From: Acidimicrobiia bacterium
GTDB lineage: Bacteria; Actinomycetota; Acidimicrobiia; Acidimicrobiales; Bin134
Assembly (NCBI GenBank): GCA_022822265.1
Contig: JAJECA010000008.1
Coordinates: 186,001 to 250,000 of the forward strand
Direction of reading: 5' to 3'
Length of the DNA: 64,000 nt
Part shown: positions 18,402 through 27,239 of the stretch, piece after piece
How the letters are laid out: each line of letters begins with the position of its first letter
Numbering within the stretch: the stretch's first letter is position 1
Translations under genes and position numbers: made by a program
Notes under the pieces: generated by a model
What the model saw: the letters and a program-made list of their open reading frames with translations, nothing else
The model's database searches: none
What the model was told of the DNA's origin: nothing

Positions 18402-19279
18402 GTCGGGAAAGGCCGGTGACCCCAAAAGCTCGGGCGGGAGATCTGGTAGGTGCCGGCATGGTCTGGGTCCTCGACCCGTAGCCCACCCCATCCGAACTCG
18501 ACCATCATCGAGTCGGGCGCTTGGCAATAGAAAGAGATCATCTCGTCGTTGGTGTGACGTCCCAAGCACATGCGGACAGGGACTCCCTGGTCGAGGCAGC
18601 GGTCTTGCGCCATGCCGACATCATCGATGGTCGCCGCTTCGACCATGATGTGCCCAAGCGGATGGGTCCGAGGCAGACCGGCGCTGAATCCCAGCGTGTG
18701 GTGACGCGGGTTGCAGCCCAAAAACGCCATCGATATCGCACCGACATGCCAGGTGTTCCGCAGGTGGAAGCCGAGCACGTCTCGGTAGAAGTTCAGGACC
18801 GGCTCGAGTTCATCGACCTTCAAAACGGCGTGTCCGAAGCCCATGTCTCCGGTCACGAAGCTCGAAACAAGGGGTGTCACCACTGGAATGTCGTTGCGAA
18901 TGGGGCCGTGGTAGAGCTCCAGCGGCGTGCCGGCGGGATCTTCGAATGAGACGTAGCCGGTCACGAGACGGGCGGCGGCCTCTTCGTCGGAGCCTGCTCT
19001 CACGTCGACACCCGCCCGCTCGAGGCGAGAGACCTGGGCGTGCAAGTCAGTGTCGTCGATGACTTCGAACCCGATGGCGTCGACTCCCGCGGTGTCAGCT
19101 TCGGCGACGACCAGGCGGTAGGGGTAGTTGTCCCATCGGAAATAGGCCGCGGTCGCGTCGGGGCCGGGTGTGGGCATGAAGCCGAGCACGTCGGTAGCGA
19201 ACCTGCGCCACTCGTCCAGGTGTGGACTGGCGAGCCGGACGTACCCAAGGGACAGGACAGCGCTCTTTCGTGTGCTCAT
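18398..19279 (-). CDS. Extradiol ring-cleavage dioxygenase (HsaC/BphC-like, VOC fold)
   Basis: A 293-residue type I extradiol dioxygenase with two vicinal-oxygen-chelate domains, cleaving a catechol next to its hydroxyls using Fe(II). The C-terminal, catalytic domain shows the three iron ligands in order: His in GFGHAVLKV, His in PLGHIMVEA, and Glu in SMMVEFGWGG; the Tyr/His region DEMISFYCQAP is also typical. Length matches BphC/HsaC (~290-300). It overlaps the hydrolase gene upstream by an ATGA junction, so ring cleavage is coupled to hydrolysis of the product. A steroid or biaryl catechol is likely from the family; which one is not visible. Confidence 0.86.
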   Translation of the reverse strand: MSTRKSAVLSLGYVRLASPHLDEWRRFATDVLGFMPTPGPDATAAYFRWDNYPYRLVVAEADTAGVDAIGFEVIDDTDLHAQVSRLERAGVDVRAGSDEEAAARLVTGYVSFEDPAGTPLELYHGPIRNDIPVVTPLVSSFVTGDMGFGHAVLKVDELEPVLNFYRDVLGFHLRNTWHVGAISMAFLGCNPRHHTLGFSAGLPRTHPLGHIMVEAATIDDVGMAQDRCLDQGVPVRMCLGRHTNDEMISFYCQAPDSMMVEFGWGGLRVEDPDHAGTYQISRPSFWGHRPFPT

Positions 19280-20157
19280 AGGGTGGTCTCCGACTCATCG
19301 CGGGTGAGGAACTCGATCACGACCCGCTCAAACTCGTCCTTGCGTTCAATCATCGTCCAGTGCCCACAGTCCGGGAAGATGTGAACTTCGCAGTCGCGAA
19401 TCAGGCGCATTGCGGGGATCAACCCGTCAGGGGGCGTGACCCGGTCGTCTCGCCCCCAGGTGACCAGCGTCGGCGCCTGGATCCCGCGCAGCGTCACGAA
19501 CTCGTTGGTGTTGTCGAGCATGACGTCGCGTAGAAACGACAGCATTTCCCGGCTGTAGATCTGGCGGATACCGGCGAGCGCCTCGGGCTCGGTTGCTGCC
19601 TCCCAGCGACGGTCGATCATCTCCTCGGTGAGGGTGGCGGTGTCGAAAACCATCGATCGCATCCAGGCGATGAGCAGTTCGCGGGTGGGGTTCTCAACGA
19701 AGTCGACGAGCCGACTGATGCCTTCCGACGGCAACGGGCTGAACAGCGGAAGTCCGACCCCGCCGATGGTCGCCAGCCGCCGCACCTGGTTGGGGCGAGC
19801 CGCCGCCACCTGAGAAGCGAACTTTCCCCCCAGTGAATTGCCGAGCAGCGAGAACGAATCCAGGCCGAGCCCGTCAACGAAGGCAGCAACGGCCTCGGCC
19901 CCGTGAAGTACAAGATTGGTGGGCGGGGTGTAGCTGCGACCGAAGCCCGGCAGATCCAGCACCAGGCAACGGAAGTGGGGAGCGAACGCCGCGAGGTTCT
20001 CGCCGAAGTTGGCCCAGCCGGTAGCCCCCGGGCCAGAGCCGTGCAGCATGACCAACGGCGGACCATGGCCCACCTCGTGAAAGTGCAGGACACCGTGCTC
20101 GGTGCGTAGCGTTCGGCTGGTGTCCTCTTCGGTGAAGGGTGGCGTCGTTGCGTTCAT
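19276..20157 (-). CDS. Meta-cleavage product hydrolase (HsaD/BphD-like)
   Basis: A 293-residue alpha/beta hydrolase that would cut the C-C bond of the ring-fission product made by the neighbouring dioxygenase. The oxyanion region is HGSGPGATGW, the nucleophile elbow is GNSLGG, the acid is in TWGRDDRVTPPDG and the catalytic His in FPDCGHWTMIE, all in the spacing of MCP hydrolases. HGSGPGA near the N-terminus is characteristic of the BphD/HsaD subgroup. It lies between the monooxygenase (19-base gap) and the dioxygenase (overlap). Confidence 0.86.
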   Translation of the reverse strand: MNATTPPFTEEDTSRTLRTEHGVLHFHEVGHGPPLVMLHGSGPGATGWANFGENLAAFAPHFRCLVLDLPGFGRSYTPPTNLVLHGAEAVAAFVDGLGLDSFSLLGNSLGGKFASQVAAARPNQVRRLATIGGVGLPLFSPLPSEGISRLVDFVENPTRELLIAWMRSMVFDTATLTEEMIDRRWEAATEPEALAGIRQIYSREMLSFLRDVMLDNTNEFVTLRGIQAPTLVTWGRDDRVTPPDGLIPAMRLIRDCEVHIFPDCGHWTMIERKDEFERVVIEFLTRDESETTL

Positions 20158-20176
20158 GGACTGAGAACCTCTGCGC

Positions 20177-21364
20177 TCAGATGGTGACCGCTGATGGACC
20201 GGTGGGCGGCAGGCCCATCAGGACCCCTCCGGCGAGGTCGAGCAGCGGGCCTCGGAGGAAAATGCCGTGATGGAGCCCGGCGTGCATGCCCCGCCAGAAT
20301 CGCTGCACCGGCTTGTCGAGACGGATCGCGTTCCCACCGCAGATGTCATAAACGGTGTTGGCTGCCTCCGCCGCCCGCCACGCCGCGCGGACCTGATCAC
20401 GCCGAAGCGCAACCCGCTGGTCGATCCCAATCGTGTGGCCGGCTCGAACCGCGTCGTATGCCTCGCCGATGTTGTGGACCAACTGAATGCGAGCGCTGGC
20501 GATTTCGGCGGCCGCCTCGCCGAGCACCCGCCGAGAATGGGGGTCGTCGGCCTGCACGACCCCGAGGTTGGAGACCCGCCCTGCCTGGTATTCAATGCCC
20601 CGCTGGAGTACGCCTTCGGCGATTCCGATCAGCCCTGCTGCCACCCCACCGGGAAACACGGCTGACCACGGCACGTTGAACAGGGGATCGCCGCTGCGGA
20701 CCGACTCCTTGGCGGCGCGACCGTCGAGGAGCTTGCGCACATCGAGTGTGCGATAGTCGGGCACGAACTTGCCATCGACGATGATGTCTTTGCTCCCGGT
20801 CCCTTCGAGTCCAATCGTGTTCCACGAATCCTCGACGATTTCGTAGTCGGCGCGAGGCAACATGACGTGGAGACTGCCGATGGGCGGATCGTCCGGTCCG
20901 GCGGAGGCCGCCTTGACCATCGCACCCAGCACGATCCAGTCGCAGAGATCGGTGCCGGAGGAGAACGACCAGCGGCCATTGACGATGAAGCCGCCGTCGG
21001 TCGGCGTTGCGACTCCCGAGGGTGCGTACGGCGATGCAACCCATGTGTCGGGGTCGTCACCCCAGACCTCCTCTTGCAACCGAGTGTCATTGAGGGCCAG
21101 CTCCCAGGGGTGAACGCCGACCACACCAGCGGTCCAGCCCGCCGAGGGGCAGTAGTTCCCGATGTCCATCACGGCGTTGAGGAAGTCGCGGGGATCGGCC
21201 TCCAGGCCTCCGAAGTCCCGCGGCTGCAACATCCGAACGACTCCGGTCTCCTTCAGCAACTTGCCCGTGTCGTCGGGAAGCCGTCCGAGTGCATCGGCGT
21301 GGCTCGAGTGGTCGGCCAGGTAGGGCCCGAGCTCGGCGATCTGTTCGATGGTGGGATGGGCCAT
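20177..21364 (-). CDS. HsaA-like flavin-dependent monooxygenase
   Basis: A 395-residue acyl-CoA-dehydrogenase-fold monooxygenase resembling HsaA/HpaB-type group D enzymes that hydroxylate a phenol to a catechol with reduced FMN. Blocks seen are GVVRMLQPRDFGGLEADP, CPSAGWTAGVVGVHPWE (with the Ser/Cys-rich flavin region) and NGRWSFSSGTDLCDW. Together with the dioxygenase and hydrolase downstream it makes the HsaA-C-D order of ring opening. The HsaB flavin reductase is not in the window. Start at ATG 21364, preceded by GGAGGACACACACGC; the frame to 21388 has no better site. Confidence 0.82.
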   Translation of the reverse strand: MAHPTIEQIAELGPYLADHSSHADALGRLPDDTGKLLKETGVVRMLQPRDFGGLEADPRDFLNAVMDIGNYCPSAGWTAGVVGVHPWELALNDTRLQEEVWGDDPDTWVASPYAPSGVATPTDGGFIVNGRWSFSSGTDLCDWIVLGAMVKAASAGPDDPPIGSLHVMLPRADYEIVEDSWNTIGLEGTGSKDIIVDGKFVPDYRTLDVRKLLDGRAAKESVRSGDPLFNVPWSAVFPGGVAAGLIGIAEGVLQRGIEYQAGRVSNLGVVQADDPHSRRVLGEAAAEIASARIQLVHNIGEAYDAVRAGHTIGIDQRVALRRDQVRAAWRAAEAANTVYDICGGNAIRLDKPVQRFWRGMHAGLHHGIFLRGPLLDLAGGVLMGLPPTGPSAVTI

Positions 21365-21484
21365 GCGTGTGTGTCCTCCGGATAGCACTATGGCTCAAGG
21401 GGCGGTCAGTAGCGTCACGCAGGCGTCGATGAGAATAAGCTAGTAGCTAATCACGACCTCTACTGCGACGGGACGCAGCCCTGC

Positions 21485-22435
21485 ATGAAAGTGATCAATA
21501 AAGCCCAGGGAACGATCGATGCTGGCGACCGGGTCGAGGTTCTTCCGATGTCTCAGCACACGGGTGCGGAGATTCACGGCGTCGATCTCCGCGAACCGAT
21601 GGATGACTCCACAATTAGCGCCATCCGCGCCGCTCTCCTGCGGTGGAAGGTCGTGTTCTTCCGGGACCAGGAACTCACCCGAGACGAGCACGTGGCGTTT
21701 GGCCGCGGCTTCGGATCAGTGATCTCTGGCCATCCGACGCTGGCACCGCGGTTCCCGGAGCATCCGGAAATCGTGATGATCGAAAAGGAACACCACCGCG
21801 ACGACCCAGACGCCAACGAGATCGAGCACCGCTGGCACAACGACCTGTCGTACACGGCCGCGCCGCCGATGGGGTCGATTCTTCGCGCAATTTCCGTGCC
21901 GCCGTTCGGTGCCGATACCGAATGGACGAATCTCGCGGCGGCGTACGCGACCCTGTCTGCCCCCATCCGTGAGCTCATCGACGGGCTTACCGCGGTCCAC
22001 CACAACGTCTTGCACGTCGTGAAGGGGGAACCGAACAAACTCGCCCGCGAGTTCATGGCCACTCCTCTCCGAGCCCGGCACCCCGTGGTGACCGTGCACC
22101 CCGAAACTGGCGAGCGCCAGCTGTACGTGAACCCCGACTACACAAGCCACATAGTCGAGCTCTCACGCCAGGAGAGCGGCCATCTGCTCGAAATGCTCAA
22201 CGAACACTTGTGCAGCCGAGAGTTCACGGTTCGGTTCCGTTGGCGACCAGGCAGCATCGCATTCTGGGACAACCGGGCTACGGCCCACATTGCGCCGGCG
22301 GACGTGGTGCCGGGCTATCGGCGCGTCATGGAGCGCATCACGCTCGACGGTGCTTCGTTCGTCGGCCCGACCGGCTTCGAGTCGGTGACGGTGGACGAGT
22401 CAGGTGCTCCCGTGGTCGGCACCCGGAGCCCGTGA
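21485..22435 (+). CDS. TauD/TfdA-family 2-oxoglutarate dioxygenase
   Basis: A 316-residue Fe(II)/2-oxoglutarate-dependent dioxygenase. The facial triad is visible as HxD in RWHNDLSYT and the distal His in NRATAHIAPADVVPGYRR, with the 2-oxoglutarate-binding Arg in the same stretch; the N-terminal block GAEIHGVDLREPM is typical of TauD/TfdA. Members remove sulfonate, sulfate-ester or aryloxy side groups by hydroxylation. It is divergent from the HsaA-like gene (120-base gap) and is followed after 28 bases by an arylsulfatase, so removal of a sulfur-containing group is a reasonable inference. An internal ATG at 21548 is an alternative start. Confidence 0.87.
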   Translation: MKVINKAQGTIDAGDRVEVLPMSQHTGAEIHGVDLREPMDDSTISAIRAALLRWKVVFFRDQELTRDEHVAFGRGFGSVISGHPTLAPRFPEHPEIVMIEKEHHRDDPDANEIEHRWHNDLSYTAAPPMGSILRAISVPPFGADTEWTNLAAAYATLSAPIRELIDGLTAVHHNVLHVVKGEPNKLAREFMATPLRARHPVVTVHPETGERQLYVNPDYTSHIVELSRQESGHLLEMLNEHLCSREFTVRFRWRPGSIAFWDNRATAHIAPADVVPGYRRVMERITLDGASFVGPTGFESVTVDESGAPVVGTRSP

Positions 22436-22463
22436 GCAACCCGGAGTACACAATCACACGAGC

Positions 22464-24749
22464 ATGAACGACAACCATCGGGACCAGCCGCAGCCCTTCG
22501 GCGGCCACATTGCCCGTCTGGCCGGCGATTCGACCCCATGGTGGCCCGAACCGGTTCGGCCCGCTCAGGGCAACCCCAACATCATTGTCGTCCTACTTGA
22601 CGATCTCGGCTTCTCCGACATCAGCCCCTACGGCTCGGAGATCTCCACCCCTACCCTCGACCGCCTCAGCGCCGGGGGCCTGCGCTTCACCAACTATCAC
22701 ACCGCCCCGCTGTGCTCACCGTCTCGTGCGTCCATCCACACCGGGATGAACCCGCACCGGGCCGGGTTCGCCGGAGTCGCCAACTTCGACCCGGGCTTTC
22801 CGGGTTGGACGATGGAGATCGATCCCTCGATCGACACGCTCCCCCACCTGCTTCGCAACGCGGGGTACGCCACCTTCGCCGTCGGCAAGTGGCACTTGAC
22901 TCGCGACGGGGCGATGCACGACGGCGCTCCCCGCAATTCGTGGCCGCTACAGGTCGGCTACGACCGGTTCTACGGCGTGCTGGAGGGCTGGACCAACATG
23001 CACCATCCCCATCGGCTCGTGCGCGACAACTCACCGGTGGCGGTCGACACGTACCCCGACGGCTACTACTTCACCGACGACATCACCGATGAGGCGATCT
23101 CCTATCTCAAATCGCTGCGATCCCACGACTCGACCCGCCCTTACTTCCTGTACCTGGCCCACGGGGCGGTCCACGGACCGCTCCAGGCCAAGGCGAACGA
23201 CATCGCCACGCATCGGGGCCGTTACCAGCAGGGGTGGGATGAGGTCCGAGCACGCCGATTCGCAAATCAGATCGAGCTGGGCTTGTTCGACAAGGGCACG
23301 GCGCTACCGCCGCGCAACCACGAGCCTGGCTACGAGGTTGAGGCTTGGGCCACCCTCCCCGCTGAGGCTCAGGACAGGTACGCGAGGTACATGGAGGTCT
23401 ACGCCGCGATGGTCGACAACGTCGACCAGAACCTCGCCCGCCTATTGGCTGCAGTCGAAGCGCTGGGCGACCTGGACAACACGGTCGTCTTGTTCACCTC
23501 CGACAACGGCGCGACCCGAGAGGGCGGGGCGCAGGGAACGCGGAGCTACTACCGCCAGTTCGGAAACCCAGCAGGGTTTGGACGCGACTTCGACGTCGAG
23601 CGCGATCCCGATCTCATCGGCGGTCCTCAAGCGATGGTGCACTACCCCCGCGGATGGGGGATGGCGTCTAACACGCCGTTTCGGCTCTACAAGTCCTGTA
23701 CCCACGCTGGCGGCGTGCGGGTGCCCATGATCGTTTCGTGGCCAAAGGGCATCGGACTCGACCGCGCCGGCACGATCCATCACCAGTACCAGTACGTCAC
23801 CGACCTCCTCCCGACAATCCTCGAACTCGCTCAGGTCGAGACGCCAAAGGACCTCGACGGCGCCAGCTTCGCCTCCGCCATCACCCATGGAGCCACCGAA
23901 AGCACCCACCTGGAGCAATACTCGGAGTGCTTCGGCAATCGAAGCTTCTACCGCAATGGATGGAAACTCGTCACGCTCCACCAGCGTGGGGCCGCGTATG
24001 ACGACACAGAGTGGGAGCTCTACAACATCACCACCGACCCCACCGAGGTCAACGACGTCGCCGCCCAGCACCCAGAAGTCGTCGCGGAACTCGCCGATGC
24101 CTGGGAACGCACCGCCTGGAACAACCAGGTGTTCCCGCTCGACGACGGCCTCGGGCTTCTCCAAGTGTTGCGCCGACCCGATGAAGCCTCGCTCAACGAA
24201 CCCGTCCGTCTCCTGGCGGGCACACCGTCACTCGAGCGCTACCGGTCCCAGAAGCTCGTCGCACTCCGGGACTTCGACATCGAGATCGACATCGTGCACC
24301 AAGACGCCGACGGTGTCCTCGTCGCCCACGGTGACCAGGGAGGCGGATACGTGGTGTACATCGAGCATGGCACCGTGCATTTTGGATATAACGAGTACGG
24401 CATCGAAAAGATCGTCGCGGCGAACCTCTTGGACCCGGGCCGGCACCAGATCCACATCGCGGCTCGTTGTGGCGAGCCCTACACCTGGAATTTCACGATA
24501 AGCGTGGACGGCCGCCCGCAGGCAACCCTCGACGGAGTAGAGATGCTGATGGGCTTTGCTCCATTCCAAGGCATCGACGTCGGCATCGATCGCCGCTCCC
24601 CTGTCCTGTGGTCGACGTTTGAGACCCACGGCGCCTTCGCCTACCCCGGCGTCATCGAAGCGGTTACCTATCTACCCGGCCCCCCGGCACCCTACGACCC
24701 GGCCGAACTCATACAGCTGATGCGTAGCGCAGGAAGACGAACGGAATAG
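22464..24749 (+). CDS. Arylsulfatase (formylglycine type)
   Basis: A 761-residue sulfatase hydrolysing sulfate esters. The activation motif is CSPSRASIHTG, the Cys being the one oxidised to formylglycine; the metal aspartates are in VVLLDDLGFSDISPYGSE; FAVGKWHL supplies the conserved Lys and His, and LFTSDNGAT the later metal pair. The length fits the large arylsulfatase subgroup, with ~200 C-terminal residues forming a beta-rich module after the catalytic domain. There is no signal peptide at the chosen start (ATG 22464, MNDNHRDQ), so it looks cytoplasmic; a start at 22404 would overlap the dioxygenase. A formylglycine-generating enzyme is not in the window. Confidence 0.9.
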   Translation: MNDNHRDQPQPFGGHIARLAGDSTPWWPEPVRPAQGNPNIIVVLLDDLGFSDISPYGSEISTPTLDRLSAGGLRFTNYHTAPLCSPSRASIHTGMNPHRAGFAGVANFDPGFPGWTMEIDPSIDTLPHLLRNAGYATFAVGKWHLTRDGAMHDGAPRNSWPLQVGYDRFYGVLEGWTNMHHPHRLVRDNSPVAVDTYPDGYYFTDDITDEAISYLKSLRSHDSTRPYFLYLAHGAVHGPLQAKANDIATHRGRYQQGWDEVRARRFANQIELGLFDKGTALPPRNHEPGYEVEAWATLPAEAQDRYARYMEVYAAMVDNVDQNLARLLAAVEALGDLDNTVVLFTSDNGATREGGAQGTRSYYRQFGNPAGFGRDFDVERDPDLIGGPQAMVHYPRGWGMASNTPFRLYKSCTHAGGVRVPMIVSWPKGIGLDRAGTIHHQYQYVTDLLPTILELAQVETPKDLDGASFASAITHGATESTHLEQYSECFGNRSFYRNGWKLVTLHQRGAAYDDTEWELYNITTDPTEVNDVAAQHPEVVAELADAWERTAWNNQVFPLDDGLGLLQVLRRPDEASLNEPVRLLAGTPSLERYRSQKLVALRDFDIEIDIVHQDADGVLVAHGDQGGGYVVYIEHGTVHFGYNEYGIEKIVAANLLDPGRHQIHIAARCGEPYTWNFTISVDGRPQATLDGVEMLMGFAPFQGIDVGIDRRSPVLWSTFETHGAFAYPGVIEAVTYLPGPPAPYDPAELIQLMRSAGRRTE

Positions 24750-24765
24750 CAGTGAGGCTGGTTTC

Positions 24766-25977
24766 CTAGCCCCCGGTCGGAGTGAAGGTAAGGGGCATGG
24801 ACTTGGGCGCCCGGGTGAATACCCCCTCGGGGGTGGGCGGCATGCCATCGAACTCGACGTCGTCCATGGCGTCGAGCAGTTGGTTGGTGGCGATGTCTAC
24901 CTCTGTTTTGGCCAGCATCGCTCCGATGCAGAAATGCCGCCCCAGGCAGAAGCCGGTGTGATTGGCCGCCCCGGAGAACGCCTTGGACACGTCTAGGTCT
25001 TCGCGGAAGATGTTGAAGGTGTCGGGATCGGCGTAGTGGCGGGGGTCGCGGTTGGCCCCGGCGATGAGGCAAGTCACCGTGGAGCCGGCCGGGATGGTCA
25101 CGCCGTGCATTTCCACGTCGGTCTCGGGCTGACGCATGATCATCTGCACCGGTGGTGAGTGCCTCAGCGTCTCGGCGAAGGCGTTGTCGATGAGGCTGCG
25201 ATCTTCACGAACGGCCTGGAGCTGATCGGGATTGGCGATCAGATTCATCATCATGTTGGCCATGGCCTTGTCGGTGGTCTCTCCCCCGGCTACCAACAGC
25301 AGCGACACGAACGCCTTGATCTCCAGGTCGGTCATCTGCTCACCGTCGATGACGGCGGTACACAGGGTGCTGAGCAGATCGTCGCCGGGGTTGGCCCGCC
25401 GCTCGGCGATGATCGGCATCATGTAGGCCTCAAGCTCTTCTTTGGTCTGGAGCCCTTGAGCCATGACCTCCTCGTCGCCGGTGAGGTTGCTGAGGAACAT
25501 CATGATCGAGTGGTACCACTTCTGGAACCGCTCGTGATCCGACTTGTCCAAGCCCAGCATGTCGACGATTACGTTGATCGGGAAGCGGATGGAGAACTGG
25601 TCGACCAGGTCGACCTTGCCGTCGTGGCGGAAGCCGTCGATGAGGTCGCGGGCGTTGGCCTCGATGACCGGGACGAACTTGGCGGTGAGCTCGCTGCCCC
25701 GGAACGCCGGCGCAATCAGGTTCCGGTGGGCTGAGTGGTCGCGCCCCTCCATCTGGAGGATGGTCCGGCCGTGGACGGGCTCAAGCTGCCACTCGTAGTT
25801 CTTGGAGGTGAACGCCTTGTCCTTGAAGGCCCGCTCCACATCGTCATAGCGCGAGATGAGCCACGCTTCGGTGGCCTCGTGGTACACCACCGGGTATTCC
25901 TCCCGCATGACCTCAAGCACGGCATTGGGATCCTCAAAAAACTCCGGCGACAAGATGTCGGGTTCGATTGCGGTCAT
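24766..25977 (-). CDS. Cytochrome P450
   Basis: A 403-residue soluble bacterial P450. The I-helix reads LLVAGGETTDKAM, the ExxR motif is ETLR, and the heme loop is GFCLGRHFCIG with the axial Cys, in the order and spacing of CYP families of actinobacteria. No ferredoxin or reductase gene adjoins it. ATG start with AAGGGGGAG upstream. It converges with the sulfatase gene (16 bases apart) and lies upstream of nothing co-directional for 96 bases on its 5' side except the enolase gene end. Substrate unknown; hydroxylation of a terpenoid or steroid-like compound would suit the neighbours. Confidence 0.92.
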   Translation of the reverse strand: MTAIEPDILSPEFFEDPNAVLEVMREEYPVVYHEATEAWLISRYDDVERAFKDKAFTSKNYEWQLEPVHGRTILQMEGRDHSAHRNLIAPAFRGSELTAKFVPVIEANARDLIDGFRHDGKVDLVDQFSIRFPINVIVDMLGLDKSDHERFQKWYHSIMMFLSNLTGDEEVMAQGLQTKEELEAYMMPIIAERRANPGDDLLSTLCTAVIDGEQMTDLEIKAFVSLLLVAGGETTDKAMANMMMNLIANPDQLQAVREDRSLIDNAFAETLRHSPPVQMIMRQPETDVEMHGVTIPAGSTVTCLIAGANRDPRHYADPDTFNIFREDLDVSKAFSGAANHTGFCLGRHFCIGAMLAKTEVDIATNQLLDAMDDVEFDGMPPTPEGVFTRAPKSMPLTFTPTGG

Positions 25978-26073
25978 TGTCTCCCCCTTTTGACCCAGTT
26001 ATCTGCTGGGCGCGCCCTCAGGATAGTGCCGGCATTCAGGGCGAGGGGCACCCAGTCGGATCGGGCAAATCGC

Positions 26074-27219
26074 TCACTGGCTGAGCACCCTTTCGCTGCG
26101 GTAGCGGTCGACAACCTCATCTCGGACGGTGATACCCAAGCCGGGCCGGTCCACGGGTGGATATACCCAGCCGTCCTGATGGGCGAAGGGCACATCTACC
26201 AGCTCGTGCTGCATGGGATTCTCAAGCGGTTTGAACTCAAAGAGCTTGCAAGCGGTGCTGGAGAATGAGATGGCGAGGCTAGCGGCGCTGCAAATGGCCG
26301 AAGACCAAGCATGGGCATTGGCCTGACGGCGATATGCCTCCACCCTGTCTGTGACCTTCTTGAACCCGGTAATGCCCTCAGCCCTACCCGGGTCAACACC
26401 CACGACATCGCAGGTGCCGGTGGCCAGGACTCGCTCGAAGCCTTGGAGGGTCCACTCCTTTTCGCCGTAGGCGATCAGAGTCTTGGTCTTCGCCCTCAAG
26501 GTGGCGTACCCCTCGGGATCCCAAGCCCCCAGCGGCTCCTCGATCCAGTCGATGCCGTATTCGTCGAAGGCCTGGACTCGCCTGACAGCGGTGGCCACAT
26601 CCCACTGAATCTTGATTCCGAGGTCGATCATCAGCATCTTGTCGTCGCCGATCGTCTCCCGCATTGCCCTTACGTAGGCAACGTCGCGGTCATGGTCGTA
26701 GCCGAGGTGGGCGTCGCCTCGCTTCCCGAATCCGACCTTCATCCCTTGAAGCCCTGTCGAGAGCCAACCAGCAGCCTCTTCGGCCATCTTCGGAATGGAC
26801 GCGTGGTGGGCATGAGACGACGCAATGGCGGGCAAGCGCTCGTGGACCGGTCCGCCGAGCAGTTCGCACACGCTTACCCCGAGGGCCTGGCCCTTCAGGT
26901 CCCACAACGCCATGTCGATGGCGGAAATCGCGTAAGACGCAATGCCGCCCTCATAGCCATACCACCAAGCCCGGTCTTTGAGTGATCGCCAAATGGCGTC
27001 ATTGTTCACTGGGTCCTTGCCCAAAGCCTCTTCGGCCATACCTTCAACGATGGCCTTCGTAGCGAAGTTGGCCTCGGTGAACTGCGTAATCGACTCGCCC
27101 CAACCCACGGCGCCTTCATCAGTTGTGATCTTCACCAGACACAGGTGCCGCAGGGCATTGAAGTCATTCGGCTCCGGATAGGAAACCGGAATGGCCTCGA
27201 CCTTCTCAATTCTCATCAT
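26074..27219 (-). CDS. Mandelate racemase/enolase-superfamily enzyme
   Basis: A 381-residue member of the mandelate racemase subgroup, which abstracts a proton next to a carboxylate to racemise or dehydrate it. Seen in order: the barrel-strand Lys in GMKVGFGK, metal ligands in LMIDLGIKI, WIEEPLGAWD and AYGEKEW, the Asp of a D-H dyad in VGVDPGRAEG, and the His in ANAHAWSS. The active-site set therefore looks complete. Start at the first of two ATGs (27219) behind GAAAGGCAA; the much longer frame to 27447 overlaps the next gene and is rejected. Probably an acid-sugar or hydroxy-acid dehydratase; the specific substrate cannot be read. Confidence 0.86.
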   Translation of the reverse strand: MMRIEKVEAIPVSYPEPNDFNALRHLCLVKITTDEGAVGWGESITQFTEANFATKAIVEGMAEEALGKDPVNNDAIWRSLKDRAWWYGYEGGIASYAISAIDMALWDLKGQALGVSVCELLGGPVHERLPAIASSHAHHASIPKMAEEAAGWLSTGLQGMKVGFGKRGDAHLGYDHDRDVAYVRAMRETIGDDKMLMIDLGIKIQWDVATAVRRVQAFDEYGIDWIEEPLGAWDPEGYATLRAKTKTLIAYGEKEWTLQGFERVLATGTCDVVGVDPGRAEGITGFKKVTDRVEAYRRQANAHAWSSAICSAASLAISFSSTACKLFEFKPLENPMQHELVDVPFAHQDGWVYPPVDRPGLGITVRDEVVDRYRSERVLSQ

Positions 27220-27239
27220 TTGCCTTTCGGAGGTTTCGG

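Noticed and set aside
17282-18481. A 399-codon frame in the same strand as the 17031 amidohydrolase.
   Set aside because: Out-of-frame shadow with Arg/Gly-rich composition; the amidohydrolase frame carries all metal motifs.
22404-22463. An upstream start for the sulfatase at 22404.
   Set aside because: It would overlap the end of the dioxygenase gene and adds 20 residues without family similarity; ATG 22464 starts a natural N-terminus.
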